64,000 bases of DNA from Isoperla grammatica (GCA_945910005.1 OX246743.1:41471461-41535460), one strand, 5' to 3'. Counted from the stretch's first letter, positions 1 through 11,273 are shown. A program made the numbers and translations. The notes: generated from the sequence alone by a model not told the origin.

Positions 1-475
1 GGTCAAGTCGTTGAATGTTCCCGGTAACGACGCGGGCTCGATTAAGACACGTGTTCTCGCTCTATCTCGGGTATAGCGAGATGATCTGAGCATGCACATG
101 GGCGTGGAGGTAATCTTGATTCTACAGCGGGGGGTATATTTAGAAAAAGAAACGCAGGTGTGATGTTATAAGTTGTAACGTGATGTATGTTTTCGTGGAA
201 ACTTCACGCGGAAAACACTGATCTAACACTACTTAGAAAGTGATGCAAATGTAACCATGAATTTATTTTGCATTAATTGTTTGTGTTTTATAGCCACCCA
301 CGTAACACGGTTCAATTCTTTCAATCTTATTGAATTCAAGGACATAAAAAGCATCAATTAATAGAAATTAGAAACTATTGTCGCATTTTTTTTTTTTTTT
401 TTTTTTTTACTAAAACTGTTTTTGAATCGCTTCTGTTCTTGAATTCAGTAAATTCGACGAAAGTATTGAGTCGTG
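1..475. other. unassigned flank of the first foldback
   Basis: No gene or repeat was recognised here. There is a T-tract near 387-408 and AT-rich sequence. A short open frame on the minus strand (375-587) runs across the palindrome boundary and has no recognisable protein features. Confidence 0.4.
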
Positions 476-2397
476 TAATAGTCAGGAGGGAAATCTGAAA
501 AAGACCTCTAGAAACCGATTCCGCTAAACTTTTTGAGTAGAAGCAAGACACGGGTATCAAAATGTTCGTATGAAAGTCAGGAATCATCTCTACCCCGTGT
601 GCATCTCGGCATTTGATGCGGGTGGCGGGGGGCGGAGGTCAAAGGTCACGCGCGCGGCGCTCCATTATTTTGGTTATATCTCCCGAACCAATAAACATAC
701 GTAGTTCTAGTTTTCGAAATTAAATACCTCATAAACCGGCTAATTGACAACTGGTAATTGACCTGCCCTCTGACGTCACAAAGTCCCAGAGTTGGGACAA
801 ATCCGCTTACAGTTACGAATTCACGCGCATGACATACGACACCTATCACCTAGCTGCTATAATATTCATTTTAAGGTAAAACGTTTGGGAACGCGTATTT
901 AGTGCACATATAAGTGGTTCTTAAAACGATTATTTCAAAATTATAGACCAAGTAGTTAGCTTGTTATAACCATTCACGCATCAGAATATGTCAAAGTTAG
1001 CAAAGTGTGTTTGTTTTTCCAACTTCAAGTGCGAAAAACTAATGACCGAATTAGAACGAGAGGTCCTTAAAGATACGCAGCAATAATGTGAGACAATAAT
1101 TAAATAAACTTTCAAAATTATAGACCCAGTAGTTGACTTGTTACAACAATTCACGAATCATAATATGTAAAAATGAGCAAAGTGTGTTGGTTTTTCAACT
1201 TCAATTGGCAATAAACTAATGATCGGATTGGAACGAGAGGTCCTTAGGAATACGAACCAATAATGTGAGACAATAATTACATAAACTTTCTACATAGAAA
1301 GTGCCTAGAACGAAAATTCATAGCATGCACTAATTTGCAGGGTGCAGCAGTTGGGCCTCAAAAGCAGCGGTTTGGGCCATGAAACTACGCACCCTGCATA
1401 TAAGTGCAAGCTATGAATTTTCGTTCAGAGCACTTTCTATCTAAAAAGTTTATTTCATTATTGTCTCACATTGTTGGTACGTATTTTTAAGGACCTCTCG
1501 TTTAAATCCGATAATTAGCTTTTCTCCAATTGAAGTTGCGAACACGTAGACACGTTGCTCATTTGTACAAGTATGGGTAAATTGTTATAACAAACTACTG
1601 GGTCTATACTTTTGAAATAATCTTTAAAATGGCCACTGATACGTGAACTATTATGCTTTCCTATAGGTAACACTTTAAATGAATGTAAGAACAGCTAGAA
1701 CGAGGTAAGTGCGGATGTGTTGTGCGTGGATCCGTCCGGACAGTAGCTCGTAAGTCGGACTAAAAGGAATATTTTCCTTCTTGGTGTGTCATATTTTGAT
1801 AGTACAGACTTGCAAATATCGCCTGAAATTTAATGATAGCAAAAATGAAATTGTATAGAAAACTTGCACGCAAACGCGTCAGATTTGCAATGACAGTAGT
1901 ATGTAGATAATCTCCATCCCATCTGTACTGTGCAAGGCACTGTATAAGGTGTGAAACTTGTAGCCAGTGGATACATTATGTGCTACTTTGTAAACAGAAA
2001 CGATTCAAATGGATCCAATGTGCTTTCAAACTCAAACTTTAATTACTGCAAATTGCTACTACATACACTATACATTGAACACAAATGAAGAAACTATATC
2101 CAGCAATAGAACTGCAATTTGGATCTCAGGTATCGGTGAGTCCATTGAAATTAAAGGTCTGACGTTTCGTTCCGATTGCAAGTTTTAGTGAAGACTTGGC
2201 CGCGAAAACCTACGACATATTTTAAGTTAAGATTTAATTACGTTATGTGTTAGTTAAAGAATGATAAACTCACAAACTTTTGTTGGGAGAAATCAAAGCC
2301 TGCATGTGTTCAAATTTTCCATTTGTCGTGTTGTAAATTCCGAATTATGTTTAAGTTTATGTTTTTTTTTTTCAACAATATAAATCATTAGTACTAA
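476..2397 (+). repeat. left arm of giant inverted repeat (foldback 1)
   Basis: This ~1.92-kb segment reappears as its reverse complement at 2584-4506. Examples are AGTCAGGAGGGAAAT at the outer edge, pairing with ATTTCCCTCCTGACT near 4490-4504, and TCATTAGTACTA at the inner edge, pairing with TAGTACTAATGA near 2585. By eye the arms are highly similar, with scattered substitutions and small indels; the outermost ~60 bp differ more. The arm contains its own smaller palindrome (870-1720). Single-stranded DNA or RNA from this locus could fold into a ~1.9-kb stem. No coding content is recognised. It may be a non-autonomous foldback transposon or an inverted duplication; no convincing target duplication was found (a TAA on both sides is too short to prove it). 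Confidence 0.93.
870..1720. repeat. nested palindrome in left arm, with direct sub-repeats
   Basis: A palindrome centred near 1365 lies inside the left arm of foldback 1. Its stem closest to the loop pairs GAACGAAAATTCATAGC with GCTATGAATTTTCGTTC, and GCAGGGTGC with GCACCCTGC. The left side holds two direct ~230-bp copies (about 890-1115 and 1115-1345) sharing ACGAGAGGTCCTTA, TGTGAGACAATAATTA and AAAATTATAGACC motifs. The right side is one inverted copy. The arm is therefore itself a foldback with partly tandem arms. Confidence 0.85.
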
Positions 2398-2583
2398 ATT
2401 ACTTTATAAATAAGTATACATAAAAAAATAAATTAGTACATAAAAGTACTAAAAAAAATTTGTGCGCTACTGTTTAACTGCGTGCGTTACTGTATGTTGT
2501 GTGTTTTGTATACTAAGTAACTATTGGTAAGGCGGTACCATCGCGTGTAATAATTCAATGAAGATTCAGCCGGGATCTAAAGT
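2398..2583. other. spacer of foldback 1
   Basis: About 186 bp of AT-rich unique sequence separates the two arms. It contains no open frame of note. The left half is A/T-dominated, and the right half contains GTGCGTTACTGTATG and GGCGGTACC. It would be the loop of the hairpin. Confidence 0.7.
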
Positions 2584-4506
2584 TAGTACTAATGATTTAT
2601 ATTGTTGAACAAAAATAACATAAACTTAAACATTATTCGGAATTTACAACACGACAAATGGAAACTTGAACACATGCAGGCTTTGATTTCTCCCAACAAA
2701 AGTTTGTGAGTTTATCATTCTTTACCTAACACATATAACGTAATTAAATCTTAACTTAAAATATGTCGTAGGTTTTCGCGGCCAAGTCTTCACTAAAACT
2801 TGCAATCGGAACGAAACGTCAGACCTTTAATTTCAATGGACTCACCGATACCTGAGATCCAAATTGCAGTTCTATTGCTGGATATAGTTTCTTCATTTGT
2901 GTTCAATGTATAGTGTATGTAGTAGCAATTTGCAGTAATTGAAGTTTGAGTTTGAAAGCACATTGGATCCATTTGATTTGTATCTGTTTACAATAACAGT
3001 AGCACATAATGTATCCACTGGCTACAAGTTTCACACCTTATACAGTGCCTTGCACAGTATACAGATGGGATGGAGATTATCTACATACTACTGTCATTGC
3101 AAATCTGACGCGTTTGCGTGAAAGTTTTCTATACAATTTCATTTTTGCTATCATTAAATTTCAGGCGATATTTGCAAGTCTGTACTGTCAAAATATGACA
3201 CACCAAGAAGGAAAATATTCCTTTTAGTCCGACTTACGAGCTACTGTCCGGACGGATCTACGCACAACACATCCGCACTTACCTCGTTCTAGCTGTTCTT
3301 ACATTCATTTAAGGTGTGACCTATAGGAAAGCATAATAGTTCACGTATAAGTGGCCATTTTAAAGATTATTTCAAAAGTATAGACCCAGTATAGTTTGTT
3401 ATAACAATTTACCCATACTTGTACAAATGAGCAACGTGTCTACGTGTTCGCAACTTCAATTGGAGAAAAGCTAATTATCGGATTTAAACGAGAGGTCCTT
3501 AAAAATACGTACAAACAATGTGAGACAAAAATGAAATAAACTTTTTAGATAGAAAGTGCTCTGAACGAAAATTCATAGCTTGCACTTATATGCAGGGTGC
3601 GTAGTTTCATGGCCCAAACCGCTGCTTTTGAGGCCCAACTGCTGCACCCTGCAAATAAGTGCATGCTATGAATTTTCGTTCTAGGCACTTTCTATGTAGA
3701 AAGTTTATGTAATTATTGTCTCACATTATTGGTTCGTATTCCTAAGGACCTCTCGTTCCAATCCGATCATTAGTTTATTGCCAATTGAAGTTGAAAAACC
3801 AACACACTTTGCTCATTTTTACATATTATGATTCGTGAATTGTTATAACAAGTCAACTACTGGGTCTATAATTTTGAAAGTTCATTTAATTATTGTCTCA
3901 CATTATTGCTGCGTATCTTTAAGGACCTCTCGTTCTAATTCGGTCATTAGTTTTTCGCACTTGAAGTTGGAAAAACAAACACACTTTGCTAACTTTGACA
4001 TATTCTGATGCGTGAATGGTTATAACAAGTTAACTACTTGGTCTATAATTTTGAAATAATCGTTTTAAGAACCACTGATATGTGCACTAAATACGCGTTC
4101 CCAAACGTTTTACCTTAAAATGAATATTATAGCAGCTAGAAGGAGATAGGTGTCGTATGTCATGCGCGTGAATTCGTAACTGTAAGCGGATTTGTCCCAA
4201 CTCTGGGACTTTGTGACGTCAAAGGGCAGGTCAATTACCAGTTGTCAATTAGCCGGGTTATGAGGTATTTAATTTCGAAAACTAGAACTACGTATGTTTA
4301 TTGGTTCGGGAGATATAACCAAAATAATGGAGCGTCGCGCGCGTGACCTTTGACCCCCGCCCCCCGCCACCCGCATCAAATACCGAGATGCACACGGGGT
4401 AGAGATGATTCCTGACTTTCATACGAACATTTTGATGCCCGTGTCTTGCTTCTACTCAAAAAGTTTAGCGGAATCATAGTGGTAGCGATTTCCCTCCTGA
4501 CTATAA
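2584..4506 (-). repeat. right arm of giant inverted repeat (foldback 1)
   Basis: This is the reverse complement of 476-2397, with positions pairing approximately as x and 4982 minus x. It carries the mirrored nested palindrome at about 3262-4112 (centre near 3620). Small open frames at 2939-3227 fall inside the repeat and are not conserved as genes. The 56-bp satellite begins about 70 bp beyond the outer edge of this arm. Confidence 0.93.
3262..4112. repeat. nested palindrome in right arm
   Basis: This is the mirrored copy of the 870-1720 palindrome: an inner stem around 3570-3680 flanking a loop near 3620, then two direct ~230-bp copies outward. Both copies being retained implies that the palindrome existed before the large inverted duplication formed. 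Confidence 0.83.
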
Positions 4507-4576
4507 TGGGGTCTTTATTGTATTATATATCACCAAGCTCTTGTTGATGTTTATTTGTTGTTTTACTAAGTATACT

Positions 4577-5727
4577 CGACAGCTATAGGTCTAATCAGAT
4601 CCATAACACGTGGCCGAGGGAGACATAAGCGGAGGGTTGCGCGTTCAGGACCAGATCCATAACACGTGGCCGAGGGAGTCATAAGCGGAGGGTTGCGCGT
4701 TCAGGACCAGATCCATAACACGTGGCCGAGGGAGTCATAAGCGGAGGGTTGCGCGTTCAGGACCAGATCCATAACACGTGGCCGAGGGAGTCATAAGCGG
4801 AGGGTTGCGCGTTCAGGACCAGATCCATAACACGTGGCCGAGGGAGTCATAAGCGGAGGGTTGCGCGTTCAGGACCAGATCCATAACACGTCGCCGAGGG
4901 AGACATAAGCGGAGGGTTGCGCGTTCAGGACCAGATCCATAACACGTGGCCGAGGGAGTCATAAGCGGAGGGTTGCGCGTTCAGGACCAGATCCATAACA
5001 CGTGGCCGAGGGAGTCATAAGCGGAGGGTTGCGCGTTCAGGACAGCTATAAGTCTAATCAGATCCATAACACGTCGCCGAGGGAGTCATAAGCGGAGGGT
5101 TGCGCGTTCAGGACCAGATCCATAACACGTGGCCGAGGGAGACATAAGCGGAGGGTTGCGCGTTCAGGACCAGATCCATAACACGTGGCCGAGGGAGACA
5201 TAAGCGGAGGTTTGCGCGTTCAGGACCAGATCCATAACACGTGGCCGAGGGAGTCATAAGCGGAGGGTTGCGCGTTCAGGACCAGATCCATAACACGTGG
5301 CCGAGGGAGTCATAAGCGGAGGGTTGCGCGTTCAGGACCAGATCCATAACACGTGGCCGAGGGAGTCATAAGCGGAGGGTTGCGCGTTCAGGACCAGATC
5401 CATAACACGTGGCCGAGGGAGTCATAAGCGGAGGGTTGCGCGTTCAGGACCAGATCCATAACACGTGGCCGAGGGAGACATAAGCGGAGGGTTGCGCGTT
5501 CAGGACCAGATCCATAACACGTGGCCGAGGGAGTCATAAGCGGAGGGTTGCGCGTTCAGGACCAGATCCATAACACGTGGCCGAGGGAGTCATAAGCGGA
5601 GGGTTGCGCGTTCAGGACCAGATCCATAACACGTGGCCGAGGGAGTCATAAGCGGAGGGTTGCGCGTTCAGGACCAGATCCATAACACGTGGCCGAGGGA
5701 GACATAAGCGGAGGGTTGCGCGTTCAG
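4577..5727 (+). repeat. 56-bp tandem satellite, about 20 units, E-box in most units
   Basis: The unit is 56 bp long (successive CCAGATCC starts at 4651 and 4707) and highly homogeneous. Most units contain ACACGTGGCCGAGGGAG followed by CATAAGCGGAGGGTTGCG. The palindromic hexamer CACGTG, a bHLH E-box, therefore recurs every 56 bp; in two units (near 4890 and 5072) it is changed to CACGTCG. The leader GACAGCTATA(A/G)GTCTAAT occurs at the start of the array and again at 5041, so the array seems to be two blocks of a higher-order duplication. Units alternate between GAGTCATAAG and GAGACATAAG. The homogeneity implies recent amplification or conversion. Confidence 0.95.
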
Positions 5728-5945
5728 ATCGCAAACAGGGCCGGCATATAAATGAGAACAAGAAGAGAAATAGACGAAAGAGTTGAGAACGCGAGCTAGA
5801 CCGTGTTGATTGATTAATGATAAGCACGAGAGCCCTCTTTGCGGGCGCCGGTCACCACGAGGAGGAACCCACCTCGATCGGACAAAACTCGAGTAATAAA
5901 TTAGTTGCTTTCTCGTTTTATTTCTTTTGTCAGGCTGGTTTGTAA
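5728..5945 (+). promoter_or_regulatory. TATA-like box and polyA-like signal downstream of satellite (LTR-like?)
   Basis: Right after the last 56-bp unit comes GGCATATAAATGAGAAC, a TATA-like box at about 5747-5754, then a purine-rich stretch. About 150 bp later is AATAAA (5895-5900), and then a T-rich tract. An upstream enhancer-like array, TATA box and polyA signal within 250 bp resemble the U3-R-U5 order of an LTR. However, I found no primer-binding site, no clear TG...CA ends and no second copy. This is inference only; the motifs are short and could be chance. Confidence 0.25.
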
Positions 5946-7352
5946 TAGTAGATCTCGTACATTTTCAGTCCTTTTTATAGAATCCATTAAAAAAGAATAT
6001 TCTGTAAGATTTGATTTAGGTGAAATGAAAACCCAATACAATTATTTATAGTTGACCCGTTTTGTAAACTGAGCTCCTAGAAAAGTGTTGTGCTGCCGTC
6101 TAATGTGTCGCTTTGAGTAGAACTGACTCGAACCTGGCGAAGATTGTGAAATATTCTACACATATTTCTCGATCGTCATGCAATTAACTTTTTCAAGTAG
6201 ATGGCATGAATGAAAACGAAAATAGTATTTCGTTATCATGACACTACTATACCTATAACTACCACGCAAAGATGCAGGATGGTTGTACTACACGCGTTGT
6301 GGATGAATTCAAAGTAAAATTAATTGCAACAAGTATTTAAAACGTTTAAATGTTGTACAAATTCAATTTTTTTAATGTAATTTTTACTGTAGACGGAGCT
6401 TTTATATATTTGTGATGATAACAACAATGCACTGGGTATCTGTTCTGTACGGTACTCTTTTAAATGTCGAAGCTATGAAGTATAGTAAAAGAATTATTCA
6501 ATTCAAAACGTGTGAATTTTGTACAAATTAATTTTTTTAAATTTAATTTTTCCCTTGGACAGAGTTTTTCTTATATTTGTGATAATAACAACAGCAGTGC
6601 ACTGGGTATATAGTTGTTGTTTACTTTGAAACTAGTGTTTGACTCTTTTGCAAATCGAAGGTATAAAGCTTTTGAACAACAGTTACAATCAACAAATCAA
6701 GATAAAATGAAGACAACGGACGGTTCATGTAACAGCTTCTTATATCTGTCTGTCTAGTAGAAGCGGTTTAGAGATTCAGCGGACCCATACACACACATTT
6801 GCTTGACATGTCTAGGAAATAATTAAACTTCAGGTCCGACATGGCTTTCAATGGCCGTCCGTCTCTTTTTACTGTTATCAATATCCAACAGCGCAGCAAC
6901 CAACCCACAGAGATGAAATTAATCAACAGTGTCAATCAATATACCACTCCACTCGCAACAGTCATGTCTATATCTTCTCGTTGCGAAACGAATTGACGAT
7001 GTACAGTCACGTGGGCGCACATTTAAATGTGCAAATCATCTCCAACGACATAATACAACAATATACAAGTTGGTCGTTTTTTATTTTTGTTTTTGTCCAC
7101 GATTGGTTCTCGTACCATCTCGGGGAAGGAGGAAGAATATTTCAAAATAACTCGTCGTGTCTGTAATTTGTGGTTTGTATCTATACGCGAAGGAAGGTCG
7201 ACTATGTGCATTCACATTACGGTCATGCAGTTTTCAATTGTAGTCGTTTCGTTTGCAATAATATGTGCGTGCTTGCATGCCTTGTATAGTTGTCTGTCTG
7301 TCTGTCAGTGCAAGATGCCCCCATTCTTCCAGATGTGACTGCGGCCGGGGTC
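5946..7352. other. mostly unassigned; holds an imperfect ~110-bp duplication
   Basis: About 6340-6450 and 6505-6615 are imperfect direct copies, sharing TTGTACAAATT, a T-run, TGTGAT(A/G)ATAACAACA and GCACTGGGTAT. The rest shows no recognised gene or element. Open frames of 60-83 codons at 6929-7338 overlap each other in different frames and look like chance. Confidence 0.5.
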
Positions 7353-7353
7353 C

Positions 7354-7420
<67 letters not shown>
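7353..7420 (+). repeat. (GTCT)n microsatellite
   Basis: An almost perfect run of about 17 GTCT units, with a shorter related run at about 7290-7305. Open frames in several phases here (Ser-Val-Cys-Leu or Asp-Arg-Gln-Thr repeats) are products of the tetranucleotide repeat, not genes. Confidence 0.97.
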
Positions 7421-7424
<4 letters not shown>

Positions 7425-8017
7425 GGCGTGCAATGCTCATCATACACAATTCATTGTTTTATTGTGTTCTAGCTGGAGATTATGTGTTCGGTTGTGTTGC
7501 ACGATATCTGCTAGGCGTGAGATGGCGGGAGTGTACAAAGGGAGGGACTATACTGTATTATACCGCAGAGCACGCAATATCACAGTTATCTGCGTTAAAG
7601 TCGTCCCGATCGACTTAACTATTCTTATGCTGAAAAATTATAGACGAGTATTTCCTAAAAATGCAAACCGATAGCTCAAGATTGAATTAGCTTCCGGTTA
7701 CTACCAGATCTTAATTTCTTCAATACCGATTTGTTATCTGTGCCGATACACATTTGAAATAAGGGCTGTAATATAAGAAATAGTGAAATAACAATTCCAT
7801 TCATCACAACAGCCATAGTAGTTGCGTATTTCATTATAGTCAAACCAACACTTTATGGTTATTTGTACTTGCTTTCATTGACTACAATAGCAACCGCATA
7901 TCAAGTATATACTGCTGTTCTTGTTTTGATTTCTGTAGTAGTCCTTCTGCGTTCTGATTCGTTCGTCATAAGGTGCAACAAAGAAGTTGAAATAAGTGAT
8001 GGAATTGATTAATGGTC
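7421..8017. other. unassigned
   Basis: Nothing recognised. Short open frames (for example 7462-7674) lack homology that I can recall. Confidence 0.4.
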
Positions 8018-8020
8018 TTA

Positions 8021-8196
8021 GGTCCGAATGCATAGTCCAGACTCAAGCCTTCCTCAACTCAGCCTCTCCTCAGCATCGCCTAACCGCCAATAACAGAGCA
8101 GCATTGCCATACGGACGGCTCTGTGATTGGTGGTTGGGCAAGGCTGAGGAGAGGCTGAGTTGAGGAGGGCTTGAGTGTGAACTATGCATTCGAGCC
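8021..8196. mobile_element. hairpin MITE, PIF/Harbinger-like (copy 1 of a tandem pair)
   Basis: A 176-bp near-perfect palindrome. Left end GGTCCGAATGCATAGT pairs with ACTATGCATTCGAGCC at the right end, and CTCAACTCAGCCTCTCCTCAG pairs inward with CTGAGGAGAGGCTGAGTTGAG. It is flanked on both sides by TTA (8018-8020 and 8197-8199), as expected for the 3-bp target duplication of PIF/Harbinger transposons. It has no coding capacity. The neighbour at 8200-8375 shares the middle TTA. Confidence 0.85.
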
Positions 8197-8199
8197 TTA

Positions 8200-8375
8200 G
8201 GGTCAAATGCAAAGTCGTTCCTCACGTGCTCCTCAACTCAACCTTTCCTCAGACTCGCCTAACCACCAATCACAGAGCAGCATTTCCATGTGGACTGCTC
8301 CGTGATTGGTGGTTGGGCGAGTCTGAGGAAAGGCTGAGTTGAGGAGCACGTGAGGAACGACTATGCATTTGGCGC
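8200..8375. mobile_element. hairpin MITE, PIF/Harbinger-like (copy 2 of a tandem pair)
   Basis: A second 176-bp hairpin, the same length as its neighbour and related to it. It has the same CTCAACTCA and ACCACCAATCACAGAGCAG core and a GCATTTGGCGC terminus, but it is clearly diverged. TTA flanks it at 8197-8199 and 8376-8378, giving the order TTA-element-TTA-element-TTA. Either the second element inserted at the target duplication of the first, or a tandem unit moved together. Confidence 0.85.
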
Positions 8376-8378
8376 TTA

Positions 8379-9451
8379 GACTCTTTCAGTACTCTGTGAT
8401 GGTTTCAAACTACGCCGTTGTTATTATTGAGTGTTCCAATTCGCTTAACCTTATTTCGCTTTTGTTTTTTTCTTTTCGCCTCCCAGTAAATAACGTGCAG
8501 GTGTTTGCACGTCCTGCCTGTATAACACGTGGTGTCTCCTTAGAGTGATTTACCCGTGGTTTCCTTCCGGTTGATTTAACTCTAACCGACCTATAATAGC
8601 ACAGTGTTATGATTATTATCATCCAGACGCAACAAGTGTTCGACTTGACCATTGCGCGCGCATATTATCCGTGTTATTAATCAACGATCATTGTCTTGTC
8701 GGGTTTAACGACTGGAAACTCTCAATACCGCCAACAGGTGTCTCCGAGTATTATATTGTTTTTCCCACGCTACCTGCCTACCTACGTCGTAGAATTAATT
8801 TGTATTTATTTAATGTCTTTGAATTATTTAGTTTAGTTTTTCTTGATGGTTATCTAACGATGTAGTGACATTGGATTGGCCATGTAAGACTATCAGCTGT
8901 ACACTTGGCCTCACTAGGCCAGACAAGCCGAGAGCGTATTAAAAAAATGTGTAATGTTTATCTGATTACAGTCAGCTTCCTGAAACTCTAAATCGGTAGT
9001 TTTTGTTTGAGAGAGCCAAGAGCGTGAAAAAAAAGAAATGTAAAATGTGCAAGGCGCTGTTAACGCTGGGGCAGGTGTCAAACAATTCGATATTTTATAT
9101 AAAGATCAAACAAAAATGCAGTGAATGGAGACACTGAGGGCCAAAAAATTGCAAAACGTTCAAACATTTAGGTATATAATTTAGAAGATCTATTGACAGC
9201 TAATAACACTGCAAGAGGTAACACAAAAATCGATATTTTCGACAGAATGTACATGAGAATTAATGCGAAAGTTGAAATAATTAACCCCTTGTCTTCAAGA
9301 ACCAAACAACTACAATTCATCATAGAAAACCAGCCGACCATCAATAACACTGGGAGATGTGAAATGACGAAGAACTCAATATTTTATAACCGATTCCAAA
9401 CTATTAATTTATTGTTATAATCTATAATAATTGTGTTTGTTTGTATTGTTG
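8379..9451. other. unassigned
   Basis: No gene or mobile element recognised. The open frames at 8363-8548 and 9193-9420 show no known domain. The sequence is AT-rich. Confidence 0.4.
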
Positions 9452-9552
9452 CAGAGTTGCGAGGTGTTCGATCGCGTTTGACGTAATGCGAGCGACGCGA
9501 TCGTATTGGAGTTAGTCGACAGCCTAGACTAGACAGTCTTCAACAGCAACAG
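9452..9552 (+). other. possible non-coding exon
   Basis: A pyrimidine-rich tract ending TTGTTGCAG (acceptor-like) precedes a CpG-dense ~100-bp block, which ends ...CAACAG followed by GTAAAG (donor-like). All three forward frames contain stops within the block, so it could only be untranslated or non-coding. Evidence is limited to splice-site resemblance and a local shift in base composition. Confidence 0.15.
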
Positions 9553-10155
9553 GTAAAGACTATGTTTCACACATATTTGCTCTCACTCACTCATAGGTCT
9601 GTAATTAATCCCCTGTCGAAGGCTCGTCGAACCTCCGCGGGCTAGAGGATCGACGGACCTTGTTACTCACTCAACGTTGATGGGTGAGAACACGGTTTCC
9701 GTATTTAGTTTGCAGACGTTTGATTTAAACTCGTCTAATGTTGATAAATTATAGATTTTCACTTTTAATTTGAAAGTATATGATATCATACCTTCGTAAA
9801 AAGGGGTTTTAGATAATGTAGTTGATTTGTTTCGTCATAGTTTATTATAATTGATAAGTGGTCACAATGAACAGTGTTTTACCCAGCCAAGTAAATTTAA
9901 TTTTTTTGTATTGGTTCGATGGTTTGTATTTGTAAAAATAATATTCACTGGTATATGTGTGTTCGAAGCCGGTTCGTTGTAACCATCCTAGCATTCGGTG
10001 TTTGTACGTTTGGAAACCGTGAACATATATGTCTATTGAAACACAGCCGATAGTCAGTCATCAGAATGCATATTACTTATCTTCGTCGTAACTTCAAACA
10101 ATACTGTGACGTTTCGCCCCGTCTGTGAGAGTGTTTGTTTGTTATTATTATTGTA

Positions 10156-10187
<32 letters not shown>

Positions 10188-10339
10188 TTCATTGTATTGT
10201 CATTTCTATCGCCCACTATAAATCTGTCTTGATGGGTATAGAAGACAATGAATACTTACACGGACAGATGTATTTATTGTTCTGTCTAAACAAAACAAAC
10301 TCTCAAAACATTCTTTCGGGAGTGACTTGTTACGTCGTT
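9553..10339. other. unassigned, with an (ATT)n run
   Basis: A trinucleotide (ATT)n microsatellite lies at about 10141-10187. No other feature recognised. Confidence 0.5.
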
Positions 10340-10397
10340 TGACGTGTATGTCTTCAAATAGCATTGGCGAGATATATAAAGTCGCGTCGCGTTAACT
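10340..10397 (+). repeat. ~58-bp direct repeat, copy 1
   Basis: Nearly identical to 11274-11330; both contain TCTTCAAATAGCATTGGCG, GATATATAAAG and GTCGCGTCGCGTTA. The copies are in the same orientation, ~934 bp apart. GATATATAAAG is TATA-box-like. The pair could be the remains of a duplication or sub-repeats of an unknown element spanning 10.34-11.33 kb. Confidence 0.85.
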
Positions 10398-10434
10398 TGC
10401 AAGGTGTTGTCGTCACGGATTATGTAAAAGTGAA

Positions 10435-10776
10435 GTGACGCGTGTTACAACTACCAACCTAAATCTAGTTGCATCCCGTTCTCCTGCTTCAAGTATTGTA
10501 GTGATGCTATCGCCCGCATATTGTCAGACGTGGTGGGGTCGCATTTCATTCACGGTTGGTGCAGTCAATACAGTGGACATTATAACAATGCAGCTATCGG
10601 GCAATCTCGAGTTGAATACCGTTGAAATAGACCCGTGTGGAGCGACCGTCTCTTCTCAGAATTTTAGGGGACACCTCGCTTCTTACGGCGTGGCCAGTGT
10701 AGATTGGAGGAGGAGCGCGGAATCTGAAGCTCAGCATAGCATTGTTTCGTGTGCGGGTATAAAGAATGCGACGTAG
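10435..10776 (+). CDS. unrecognised open frame, 113 codons
   Basis: An open frame beginning about 50 bp after the TATA-like direct repeat. Its composition is not low-complexity and it sits between the two copies of the 58-bp repeat. I recognise no domain, signal peptide or membrane segment. The ATG lies in ATGACGCGTG with no distinctive context. It may be chance or a fragment of an element-encoded protein. Confidence 0.12.
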   Translation: MTRVTTTNLNLVASRSPASSIVVMLSPAYCQTWWGRISFTVGAVNTVDIITMQLSGNLELNTVEIDPCGATVSSQNFRGHLASYGVASVDWRRSAESEAQHSIVSCAGIKNAT

Positions 10777-11273
10777 TAAGAAATGCTGCTTTATAGAACA
10801 ATTCTTGGTGTGTTAGTTACCACTTCACCACCGACCAAGAAAGAAATAAATAAATAATTGCTTTCCTCGCCTTAGTCGTATAAACAGACAAAAGAAAAGT
10901 ATATCTTCATTATAGTCATAAGCATAACGTATAATATCCACATGCATTCGTGTGTGTGGTGAGAATATGTTAGCAGGGTCACATGGATAAACGCACGTGG
11001 TTGTTGCAGGCAGGAAGGCATGCATGTGTCCTTTATTCTGTGTTTCGCATAGTCTCTCTGCACAGATTACAATACATAATTAAGGGATTGGGGGGGGGGG
11101 GGCGCCTTATTTAGTTTATCCGACGACGAACCAGTTGCGATGATCTGTAATAGGTGGATTCTTCCAAGAAATGTTCCATTGAAGCTATGTTTAAACAAAT
11201 TCCATTTCGTTTTGCTCATCAGATTGACAGTAATAGTCATGGGAATATATTTACATTTCAATGGAATATAGTG
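10777..11273. other. unassigned, with G-run
   Basis: Contains a 13-G run near 11089-11102 and no recognised gene or element. The minus-strand open frame covering 11067-11453 mostly reads through the adjacent repeat. Confidence 0.4.

Noticed and set aside
2398..2583. Transposase gene in the loop of foldback 1
   Set aside because: The loop is only 186 bp and has no meaningful open frame.
4577..5727. CRISPR array
   Set aside because: The unit is a continuous 56-bp tandem repeat with no unique spacers, in a eukaryotic context.
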